Positions 5,030 through 10,247 of a DNA stretch of 10,247 nt are shown here, one piece after another. The DNA is from Bacillota bacterium (GTDB taxonomy: Bacteria; Bacillota; Clostridia; Christensenellales; Borkfalkiaceae), in the NCBI GenBank assembly GCA_023403375.1, contig JAEYEN010000084.1, forward strand, positions 1 to 10,247. Direction: 5' to 3'. The notes under the pieces were generated by a model. It worked only from the letters and a program-made list of their open reading frames with translations. It was not told the DNA's origin and ran no database searches. Made by a program: the position numbers and the translations under genes. How positions within the stretch are numbered: the stretch's first letter is position 1; every line of letters starts with the position of its first letter.

Positions 5030-7105
5030 TTATTTTACGTCTTTTCCAAGTGCGAACAGAATCCATTTAATTGCGTAAGAAGCAAAACCGTGGTCGCAAC
5101 TTGCGGTTATCTGTTTATGTTCCCACAAAGTTCCCGTTCTTTCCGCCATAGACAAGAACAGGTCTATGCACTCTTTAAGCACGTCTTCCCTTTTGCCTTC
5201 TCTCATAAGAAGGTCTATTCTCATATACAGTCCGAATATAACGTTAGACGTTTCTATCTCGGGGCGGTAACCTTCTTTTCTTTTAACGCCGAGATTGTTC
5301 ATCAGTTCAAAATACAGCGCGGGATATTCTTTTTTGTCTATTGTTCCGAACCAAAACGCGTAATACTGACAAACTTCCGTAATTAAACCGCTTTGAACAA
5401 GTTTTCCGTCTTTATTTCTTATAAGGTTGTCAACGAAAAACTCGCCGTTAAACGCATTTTCTTTGATATACTTCTTTATATTAAGTGCTTTTTGTATATA
5501 CTTTTCTTCGCCGAAAAGTTTAGCCGCCGCTTCGAGCGCCGCCGCATAACAGACGTTGGACGGAATATTTACGCCGCAGGTATGGTCGTCATAATTTGCC
5601 GCGCTCCATTCGATAAATATCCAGCCTTCCAGATTTTCCAAAAGTCCGAATTCGTTTTCTTTGGTTTCAAAATATCCTAAGACGCCGCGTATTTTATCGA
5701 GCGATTTCATAACCAACTCGTCTTTTCCGTAACGGCGCATATATTTTTCCACTTCAATAATATACCACAAATCATAGTTTGGTATATAAGTGTCTATCGG
5801 GTCAGACGGATAGCACATAGGCACTATTCCCTTGGGCATACCGGTCGTATCGCAAAGCGCATAGTTTTCCAAAAAAGCCTTTTCCGCATTGTTTTTGCCG
5901 CTGAACAGATATTCCGCGTCGGAAGAAAAATACGAATCGCCCAGCCACCCCGCGCGCTCTCTCGACGGACAGTCGGTCAAAAGGTCTACGGAATTTTGCG
6001 CCAGAGTATTCCTCGCCGCTTCCACTATTTTATTTACCCGTTCGTCGTCGCAATCGACTTTAAGTTTTTTCATATCGGGATTTTCATAATCCCTTATACG
6101 ACATTCAAATTCTATTCCGTCGGTGTAAACCACGCATGCGTATCTGACGGTGTACGGCTCGAAAGTAGAAACTTCGAATTCGCCGCCCTTTTCAAACGTC
6201 CATTTGAACACGTTAGAACAGGTATTCCGCTCGAAATTGACGTAATTTTCGCCTTTTCCCGCCTCTACGTTTAATATTTCATCAAAGATAAAATAAATTT
6301 TTCCGCCCGATTTTGCTTTGACTTTAAGTTCGGTAAAACCGGTTATTGCCCTGCCGAAATCAAGCGTCTTATATTTCAGCGCGCCCGTTTTTCCGTTCGG
6401 TTTATAAACGAATTTACTCGCTTCGTCGGTGGGGAAGTCTTCCCATTCTTCTATTTTAAATCCGTCTAAATTTTTACCTATAAGGGTATGCGCTCTGTCG
6501 CGCCAGACGGGTGCGTTTTCGTCTATATCCACGGCGCCCGTTTCTATTACCGACAACGGGAAGTGAACGTTATATTCGGGTTCCGGACAATATGAAGGAA
6601 GCAAAACGGGAAGCGCGACTTCTTCGGTTTTAACGGGTATTGCCACACGGCTATCCGCCGCGTCGGCGCCCGTATAAAACGCCGTTCTGTCTTTAATGAG
6701 TTTATAAACTTCCGCAAAGCCGCGTTGATAACTGTACCGCTGTACTTTATGAACCCTGTCCGTTAAGCGATAGCACGAAAAGTCTGCCGCCGAATAAGTT
6801 TGATTGCCCGCTTTCAGCTCGCAGGCAAAAAACGGCTGCTGCTGAATCCAGCAAAAGTTTTTATCGTGCGGCGAATTTATTTCCACCACTATGCGTTTAG
6901 CGGTAAATTTATAATCGTTTACGCGCGCATAACCGTGCGCAGCCCTTTGCGGGCCGAAACAAACGAACTTCCCGTCAGCGTAAATTTTATAACAGATTTC
7001 CGCCGCCATATGCATTGTGCATTCTTCCGTTTTGTCCAAGTCCAGAACGAACGCAAGCATAACGTTCATCTCGTTACCGAGCCCTTTACCCCAGATTGCT
7101 TTCAT
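5030..7105 (-). CDS. GH78-like alpha-L-rhamnosidase (intracellular)
   Basis: The protein probably hydrolyses terminal alpha-L-rhamnose from plant or microbial glycans or glycosides. In its 691 residues, an N-terminal beta-sandwich (CYKIYADGKFVCFGP at about 38-52) resembles the ligand-type domain of GH78 enzymes, a middle beta domain carries LDFGRAITGFTELKVKAKSG (248-267), and an (alpha/alpha)6 barrel starts near 350. The barrel has DCPSRERAGWLGD (378-390), the family's DCP-x-R...GW-x-GD signature with acidic catalytic candidates, WIFIEWS (495-501) and TLWEHK...SCDHGF (659-674), equivalent to the C-terminal T-x-WE...NH segment. The protein is shorter than the 850-1000 residues typical of secreted GH78 enzymes and has no signal peptide, so it should act on imported oligosaccharides. 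AGGAGA precedes the ATG. No transporter or sugar regulator adjoins it. Substrate specificity is inferred, not shown. Confidence 0.83.
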   Translation of the reverse strand: MKAIWGKGLGNEMNVMLAFVLDLDKTEECTMHMAAEICYKIYADGKFVCFGPQRAAHGYARVNDYKFTAKRIVVEINSPHDKNFCWIQQQPFFACELKAGNQTYSAADFSCYRLTDRVHKVQRYSYQRGFAEVYKLIKDRTAFYTGADAADSRVAIPVKTEEVALPVLLPSYCPEPEYNVHFPLSVIETGAVDIDENAPVWRDRAHTLIGKNLDGFKIEEWEDFPTDEASKFVYKPNGKTGALKYKTLDFGRAITGFTELKVKAKSGGKIYFIFDEILNVEAGKGENYVNFERNTCSNVFKWTFEKGGEFEVSTFEPYTVRYACVVYTDGIEFECRIRDYENPDMKKLKVDCDDERVNKIVEAARNTLAQNSVDLLTDCPSRERAGWLGDSYFSSDAEYLFSGKNNAEKAFLENYALCDTTGMPKGIVPMCYPSDPIDTYIPNYDLWYIIEVEKYMRRYGKDELVMKSLDKIRGVLGYFETKENEFGLLENLEGWIFIEWSAANYDDHTCGVNIPSNVCYAAALEAAAKLFGEEKYIQKALNIKKYIKENAFNGEFFVDNLIRNKDGKLVQSGLITEVCQYYAFWFGTIDKKEYPALYFELMNNLGVKRKEGYRPEIETSNVIFGLYMRIDLLMREGKREDVLKECIDLFLSMAERTGTLWEHKQITASCDHGFASYAIKWILFALGKDVK

Positions 7106-7343
7106 ACTTCTCTCCTATATCCTAAATATCAAAAATTTATAAGCGGTTAACTTTTTTTCCGCATTTTTATTAAATGAGTTTACGCATACTTAATAAACGC
7201 TTTTATATATCTTTATTGCGCCGTTTACCGCGCAGTTTTTCACGTAATTTATAAAAAGTCATTTATCAAACGCTACTTATTAAACGTCCTGATAAAAATT
7301 CAGAACGAAAGGTTTTTAACAACGTTTTAACAAAGATTAGTAA

Positions 7344-7883
7344 TTAAACGTTTTTACCCATTTCGTATGCTTCCGTAAAAGCGGGCAAAGAGTTTATATC
7401 GCCTATCGCTTCTGCGCCTATGCCGTAAACCACGCCTTTAAGCGAAACGCCGTCAAAACAGTCTATCCAACCCTGAACGCCTTTTATCGCGCCGTCCATT
7501 GCGCTTTTATCGTTTTCCGCGGCGGTGGCGAGAAGATAAACGTCTTTAAATTTATTCTCTCTCGGATAGAGCGGATTAAGTCTGTCTAAAAAGGTTTTAA
7601 GTTGCCCTGCCATTTCGTAATAATAAACGGGGGTGGCAAAAACAAGAACGTCTGAATTCTGAACTCTGTCGTACAAATCGTTCATTCCGTCTTTAAGCGA
7701 GCAGCCGTTATGCGACTGGCAATACATACACCCTATGCAGAATTTGGGCAAATTGTCGCGCAGGCTTATTTTTTCCACGTAGTTTCCGCTCTCCGTTGCG
7801 CCCTTTTCAAACTGACGCGCCAGAATCTCCGAATTGCCGTTTTTACGCAGAGTGGACGAAACAATAAACACCTTTTTATTCAT
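7344..7883 (-). CDS. Flavodoxin-fold NAD(P)H-dependent oxidoreductase with a four-cysteine motif
   Basis: A 179-residue FMN-binding reductase-type protein. KVFIVSSTLRKNGNSE (4-19) is the phosphate-binding loop of the NADPH-dependent FMN reductase/iron-sulfur flavoprotein group, and FATPVYYYEMAGQLKTFLDR (82-101) is the flavin-contact segment. CIGCMYCQSHNGC (C49, C52, C55, C61) is a C-x2-C-x2-C-x5-C cluster like that holding a [4Fe-4S] centre in iron-sulfur flavoproteins; here it could also be structural. The electron donor and acceptor are unknown. I chose the ATG at 7883 rather than the in-frame TTG at 7910 because the strong promoter at 7912-7940 predicts a start near 7905, downstream of that TTG. 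AAAGG lies about 11 bases before the ATG. No partner gene adjoins it. Confidence 0.87.
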   Translation of the reverse strand: MNKKVFIVSSTLRKNGNSEILARQFEKGATESGNYVEKISLRDNLPKFCIGCMYCQSHNGCSLKDGMNDLYDRVQNSDVLVFATPVYYYEMAGQLKTFLDRLNPLYPRENKFKDVYLLATAAENDKSAMDGAIKGVQGWIDCFDGVSLKGVVYGIGAEAIGDINSLPAFTEAYEMGKNV

Positions 7884-7911
7884 ACTTTTTTTCGCCTTTA
7901 CTTTTTTCAAA

Positions 7912-7940
7912 ATTATAACATATACGCTTTAATTTTGCAA
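7912..7940 (-). promoter_or_regulatory. Promoter of the flavoprotein gene
   Basis: On the minus strand TTGCAA (7940-7935), a 17-base spacer and TATAAT (7917-7912), with TG just upstream of the -10. The short leader it implies decides the start codon at 7883. Confidence 0.75.
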
Positions 7941-8091
7941 TGTCTTTTATTTTAATTTTTGCGTAATGCGCAGAAAAAAATAAAACCGAACGTTTTTTTG
8001 TTATAGTCCTTTATCAGTGCCGATTTCCGCGAACGGGCGACTAGAATTTCAGGGCGGAAATTTAACGCGATAAAAAAGTTTACAAAAAACA
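7941..8091. other. Gene-free spacer before the tRNA-Arg repeat block
   Basis: No credible reading frame. The only structure I see is an inverted repeat, ATTTCCGC (8023-8030) with GCGGAAAT (8054-8061), across a 23-base loop, without a U-run. Confidence 0.4.
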
Positions 8092-8160
8092 AGTCGCCGA
8101 AAGTAAAAAGTCGGCTTTACGCTTTCGCGCTTTGCCGACTTTTGGTACTCCCGGCGGGAA
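8092..8160 (-). repeat. tRNA-Arg 3' end plus terminator, isolated copy
   Basis: Sixty-nine bases match 8238-8306 with one mismatch (8124 against 8270). The copy includes CCA (8143-8145 as TGG on the plus strand), the 3' acceptor strand, half of the T-stem and the whole terminator hairpin (8105-8143), but no 5' tRNA part, so it is not a working tRNA. Confidence 0.95.
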
Positions 8161-8237
8161 GCATCTCCGCATTGCTACGATGGGCTATGCCCCTTTTATT
8201 TGTCCGTCTTTGCCGCCCGAACCGTGGGTTCAATTCG
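8161..8237 (-). repeat. Structured spacer bounded by an inverted tRNA-Arg T-arm fragment
   Basis: This 77-bp stretch separates the two tRNA-Arg 3'-end copies. Its promoter-proximal end (minus strand) begins GAATTGAACCCAC, matching the reverse complement of the tRNA-Arg T-arm in 12 of 13 bases. It contains a GGGC/GCCC hairpin near 8183-8194 and no reading frame. The arrangement mirrors the tRNA-Leu element at 3460-3566. Confidence 0.65.
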
Positions 8238-8250
8238 AGTCGCCGAAAGT

Positions 8251-8289
8251 AAAAAGTCGGCTTTACGCTATCGCGCTTTGCCGACTTTT
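8251..8289 (-). terminator. Intrinsic terminator of tRNA-Arg
   Basis: GTCGGC and its flanking A run (8251-8261) pair with GCCGACTTTT (8280-8289) around a long loop; the minus-strand transcript ends in a U run. It abuts the CCA end of the tRNA. Confidence 0.8.
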
Positions 8290-8363
8290 GGTACTCCCGG
8301 CGGGAATCGAACCCACAACTGCCCCTTAGGAGGGGGCCGTTATATCCATTTAACTACGGAAGC
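8289..8363 (-). tRNA. tRNA-Arg, anticodon CCU
   Basis: A 75-nt cloverleaf on the minus strand: acceptor GCTTCCG paired with CGGGAGT (including G1-U72 and U4-G69 wobbles), D-arm around GTTAAATGGATATAAC, anticodon stem GCCCC/GGGGC with loop CTCCTAA (anticodon CCT, reading AGG), T-arm GTGGG-TTCGATT-CCCGC, discriminator A and an encoded CCA. The 3' end and terminator are copied at 8092-8160, and a decayed copy of the 5' end lies at about 8448-8495. The nearest good promoter is about 150 bases upstream. Confidence 0.95.
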
Positions 8364-8386
8364 AATTGTTTCTATTCAATTTATAT

Positions 8387-8403
8387 GTTAAATGGATGTA
8401 ACG
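8387..8403 (+). repeat. Inverted copy of the tRNA-Arg D-arm region
   Basis: GTTAAATGGATGTAACG is the reverse complement of 8338-8354 within tRNA-Arg with one mismatch in 17. It can pair with the tRNA 5' half in a read-through transcript. Confidence 0.8.
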
Positions 8404-8447
8404 TGAACCGTTTTGCCGAGACACGAAGTGTCGAACGCCGCCTGATA

Positions 8448-8495
8448 CAGCCGACATATCCATTTATACTTTGGAAGCAATTATTTTTATTCAAA
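8448..8495 (-). repeat. Decayed copy of the tRNA-Arg 5' end and its leader
   Basis: On the minus strand it reads AATTGCTTCC, a few changed bases, then AAATGGATAT, matching the leader, acceptor and D-arm of tRNA-Arg at an offset of 115 bases. The acceptor and D-stem are mutated (CAAAGTAT in place of CGTAGTTA) and no anticodon arm follows, so it is a remnant. It lies between the promoter at 8517-8545 and the intact tRNA. Confidence 0.75.
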
Positions 8496-8516
8496 ATACT
8501 TAGTTGAAACAACGTT

Positions 8517-8545
8517 ATTTTACTACAAACGACATACGATGTCAA
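8517..8545 (-). promoter_or_regulatory. Predicted promoter of the tRNA-Arg transcript
   Basis: TTGACA (8545-8540), a 17-base spacer and TAAAAT (8522-8517) on the minus strand, with the start near 8510. It directly precedes the decayed 5' copy, as expected if this was the original tRNA promoter before 115 bases were gained. Confidence 0.65.
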
Positions 8546-8619
8546 ATATAAAAAGCCTTTTTTGTTTTTTAACTTCCAAACGGTATATCTTTTATAAAAA
8601 AAGGGTAAAAAAATAACCG

Positions 8620-8657
8620 TGATAACAAAAAACTTTAAAAAATCATACTATGATAAC
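8620..8657. promoter_or_regulatory. Possible operator: TGATAAC repeated 31 bases apart
   Basis: TGATAAC occurs at 8620-8626 and 8651-8657, a spacing of about three helical turns, just upstream of mazF. This could bind a dimeric regulator on one face of the helix, but two 7-mers in AT-rich DNA can arise by chance. Confidence 0.25.
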
Positions 8658-8688
8658 GGAAAATACTACAAAATAAGGCTTTGATATT

Positions 8689-9057
8689 ATGATAAAACGC
8701 GGAGAATTATATTATGCCGATTTAAGCCCCGTCGTTGGCAGCGAACAAGGAGGAATACGCCCCGTTCTTATAGTGCAGAACGATACAGGTAACAAATACA
8801 GTCCGACGATTATTGCGGCTGCGGTAACCAGCAAACTCAACAAAGCAAGGCTGCCCACCCACATAGAACTGAACGCAAACGAGTTTGGGCTTCAAAAAAA
8901 TTCGGTTATACTTTTGGAACAGATACGAACGCTTGATAAAAGAAGACTTTTAGAGCGCATTGGCGAACTGCCGCAAAAGACCATGCAAAAAGTGAACTAC
9001 GCCCTATTGATAAGTTTAGGGTTCAGCGACTTTTCGGACCTTAAAAACATTATCTGA
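8689..9057 (+). CDS. mazF: MazF/EndoA-type mRNA interferase toxin
   Basis: A sequence-specific endoribonuclease that cuts single-stranded mRNA and slows growth; in Bacillus the homologue EndoA is held in check by its antitoxin EndoAI. The 122 residues follow the EndoA pattern throughout: KRGELYYADLSPVVGSEQGG, RPVLIVQND, SKLNKARLPTHIEL and SVILLEQIRTLDKRRL. The catalytic arginine and threonine of EndoA correspond to R24 and T47, both present, so it looks active. No antitoxin gene of the usual 60-95 codons lies upstream; the 630 bases before it are non-coding apart from tRNA-Arg, and downstream is a terminator. The ribosome site is weak (AAGG ten bases before the ATG), which may limit expression. 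The family call is firm; the toxin's control is unknown. Confidence 0.95.
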   Translation: MIKRGELYYADLSPVVGSEQGGIRPVLIVQNDTGNKYSPTIIAAAVTSKLNKARLPTHIELNANEFGLQKNSVILLEQIRTLDKRRLLERIGELPQKTMQKVNYALLISLGFSDFSDLKNII

Positions 9058-9157
9058 TTTTATTGTTTGTCGCTCTATTATTTATAAAACTCAAAATATA
9101 CGTTAAACTAAAAAGATTTATTAAATTAAAAAACCGAAACTTTATATAAAAACGAAT

Positions 9158-9197
9158 CGACGCCGCGAACCCTTTTGTTCGTGGCGCCGACTTTTTT
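9158..9197. terminator. Terminator between mazF and the convergent unknown gene
   Basis: A 13-position stem (9158-9170 with 9177-9189, one A-C mismatch and one G-U) with a short loop, followed by a T6 run on the plus strand; on the minus strand a shorter T run follows. It likely serves mazF and possibly the convergent gene ending at 9219. Confidence 0.8.
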
Positions 9198-9218
9198 CTT
9201 GCCGTTTATTACGACTGT

Positions 9219-9620
9219 TTATTTTGCTTTATTTATAGCCGCTTCTTCGTTATATCTTTCAAGCGCTTTAACGTATCTTTCCGAAAGACTTAAAGTATAT
9301 CTTTGTTTTTCTTCGTAAGAAAGTTTATTAAAAATCTCCTTGTCTGTGAGCCGCCCGATAGCGTCGGAAACTTCGCCCACTTCATCCAGAAGTTTTTTAA
9401 CCTTTAAATAGAACTCTTCTTCGGAAGAAGTTTCGTTTTTAATATCATCCGAAATTTTCTGCGAATAATATTCTTTGACTTTCGACGGCGAAATGCCCTG
9501 TTCTTCCGCTCTTCTGATGCTGTCGCTTAAAGTTGCGTGATAATTTTGCCAGAATCCGCTTTTCAAACGCTTCATCGCTTCTTTACAATACTGCTTTAAT
9601 GTTTTTCCTTCTTCTTGCAT
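9219..9620 (-). CDS. Helical protein of unknown function next to rpsU
   Basis: I do not recognise this 133-residue protein. It is highly charged and predicted almost entirely alpha-helical: an N-terminal basic part (LKQYCKEAMKRLKSGFWQNY, 8-27), a middle section with ISPSKVKEYY (43-52), and an acidic, heptad-like stretch (EEEFYLKVKKLLDEVGEVSD, about 67-86) running into the C-terminus. It has no signal peptide, no membrane segment and only one cysteine. GGAG lies about seven bases before the ATG. It follows rpsU on the same strand, separated by the rpsU terminator, so it probably has its own weak promoter (a possible TTGGCG/TATTTT pair near 9628-9655) or relies on read-through. It is not YqeY, which often follows rpsU. 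Confidence 0.75.
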   Translation of the reverse strand: MQEEGKTLKQYCKEAMKRLKSGFWQNYHATLSDSIRRAEEQGISPSKVKEYYSQKISDDIKNETSSEEEFYLKVKKLLDEVGEVSDAIGRLTDKEIFNKLSYEEKQRYTLSLSERYVKALERYNEEAAINKAK

Positions 9621-9678
9621 AATTTTCTCCGTAAAATATTATTTCGACAATTTGCGCCAAATTTTGCGCGGTAAAAAT

Positions 9679-9711
9679 AAAACCTACCAAAGTTTATCTT
9701 TGGTAGGTTTT
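9679..9711 (-). terminator. Intrinsic terminator of rpsU
   Basis: A perfect 14-bp stem, AAAACCTACCAAAG with CTTTGGTAGGTTTT, around a 5-base loop. It begins five bases after the rpsU stop and is followed by a T-rich tract on the minus strand. Confidence 0.9.
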
Positions 9712-9715
9712 GCGT

Positions 9716-9895
9716 TTAGCCTTTGATGCTTCTCTTTCTAGCGGCTTCGGATTTCTTTCTTCTTCTTACGGAAGGGCTTTCGTAAAATTCTTTTTTACGC
9801 ATATCACCGATAATGCCGTCTCTGGAACATTTTCTCTTAAAACGTCTTAATGCGCTATCGAGATTTTCGTTCTCGCCAACTCTGACAGTACTCAT
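9716..9895 (-). CDS. rpsU: 30S ribosomal protein S21
   Basis: A small basic protein of the 30S platform that contacts the 3' domain of 16S rRNA near the anti-Shine-Dalgarno region. The 59 residues begin STVRVGENENLDSALRRFKR, then CSRDGIIGDMRKKEFYE, and end PSVRRRKKSEAARKR plus SIKG. This is the full S21 pattern, including the SEAARK helix, at the usual Firmicutes length. AGGAGG precedes the ATG by 11 bases, a perfect but slightly distant site. A consensus-like promoter lies at 9958-9986 and a terminator begins five bases after the stop, so it forms its own unit. Confidence 0.97.
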   Translation of the reverse strand: MSTVRVGENENLDSALRRFKRKCSRDGIIGDMRKKEFYESPSVRRRKKSEAARKRSIKG

Positions 9896-9957
9896 TTATT
9901 CTCAACCCTCCTTTGCCGTAAGACACTTATTCAACCGCTTTCTTAAAAGCATAATTA

Positions 9958-9986
9958 AGTATAATTTACCCGAACGAAAAAGTCAA
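9958..9986 (-). promoter_or_regulatory. Promoter of rpsU
   Basis: TTGACT (9986-9981), a 17-base spacer and TATACT (9963-9958) on the minus strand, giving a leader of about 55 bases. A near-consensus promoter fits a highly expressed ribosomal protein. Confidence 0.8.
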
Positions 9987-10056
9987 CGCTTTTTAACGGG
10001 ATAAAAACATTTTTTTATCTTTTTCGATTTTTATTTTAATCGATACTCTTTCCGAT

Positions 10057-10245
10057 TTATTCGGCGACTGCCGTTTCATCCTTTTCGTCCGCGTCTAAAC
10101 TTGCAGCCATTGCGATGTCGATTTCGTCCGCATTGCAACCCGTGTCGCATTTTCTGAAAAAGATGTAGTAAACGGCAATCGCTATCGCCAGAAGCGCGTA
10201 TGCGGTAAGCACTACAAGCAAGCCGTAATTACTTAACTCTCTCAC
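10057..10245 (-). CDS. Small single-helix membrane protein, possibly cut by the window edge
   Basis: At least 62 residues. A short N-terminal stub (MRELSNYG if the GTG at 10243-10245 is the start) is followed by one hydrophobic helix at about 8-30, then RKCDTGC (C33 and C37 two turns after the helix) and an acidic alanine-rich tail (DEIDIAMAASLDADEKDET). I do not recognise a family. No ribosome site can be judged because the window ends two bases upstream, so the true start may lie outside. No clear terminator follows; the rpsU promoter begins about 70 bases downstream. Confidence 0.5.
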   Translation of the reverse strand: MRELSNYGLLVVLTAYALLAIAIAVYYIFFRKCDTGCNADEIDIAMAASLDADEKDETAVAE

Positions 10246-10247
10246 TC

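Noticed and set aside
6800..7150. 116-codon plus-strand frame and similar frames at 5090-6274
   Set aside because: All lie antisense within the GH78-like gene, whose motifs and ribosome site show the minus strand is coding.
7884..7910. TTG start extending the flavoprotein by 9 residues
   Set aside because: The promoter at 7912-7940 predicts a start near 7905, so the TTG would be outside the mRNA.
8132..8391. Two overlapping 60-65 codon plus-strand frames
   Set aside because: They read through the antisense strand of tRNA-Arg and its duplicated 3' end; LPAGIEPTT-type tails are usual false products of tRNAs.

Overview
The window looks like chromosome of an anaerobic, low-to-moderate GC member of the Bacillota (class Clostridia, probably an uncultured gut-type lineage). 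The reasons are an EndoA/NdoA-like MazF, a 59-residue ribosomal protein S21, strong Shine-Dalgarno sites, TTGACA/TATAAT-type promoters with 17-base spacers, U-rich intrinsic terminators, and tRNA genes that encode their CCA ends. This placement is an inference; no phylogenetic marker was compared.

Layout, left to right. A MerR-family regulator (61-858, +) stands alone. A cysteine-rich CPCC-type gene (1104-1646, -) follows, with a 21-codon reading frame just upstream of it. tRNA-Ala(CGC) (1934-2009, -) has a perfect 17-bp hairpin at its predicted transcript start. A GNAT acetyltransferase (2169-2612, -) is divergent from a membrane-anchored lytic transglycosylase (2721-3311, +). The end of the transglycosylase gene carries the promoter of tRNA-Leu(GAG) (3326-3409, +). 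After the tRNA comes a block of hairpins that repeats the tRNA 3' end. Next is a promoter followed by a long folded leader or small RNA (about 3739-3922), leading into a zinc-ribbon membrane protein (3944-4873, +). A shared terminator separates it from a convergent GH78-like alpha-L-rhamnosidase (5030-7105, -). A four-cysteine flavoprotein follows (7344-7883, -).

The 7.9-8.7 kb stretch has no convincing protein gene. It holds tRNA-Arg(CCU) (8289-8363, -) with partial copies of itself on both sides. Then come a mazF toxin gene with no recognisable antitoxin (8689-9057, +), a helical protein of unknown function (9219-9620, -), rpsU (9716-9895, -), and a small one-helix membrane protein at the right edge (10057-10245 or beyond, -).

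Most genes look like single-gene transcription units with their own promoter or terminator, so there is little operon logic. The most unusual signal is in the non-coding DNA. At two unrelated tRNA loci (Leu and Arg), the tRNA 3' end plus terminator is repeated downstream with the same architecture: tRNA, terminator, inverted T-arm fragment, structured spacer, direct copy of the tRNA 3' end, second terminator. The Arg locus also has a decayed copy of the tRNA 5' end upstream, flanked by an inverted D-arm fragment. This suggests a family of small tRNA-bounded elements. The second notable signal is the folded RNA with a terminator upstream of the zinc-ribbon gene.
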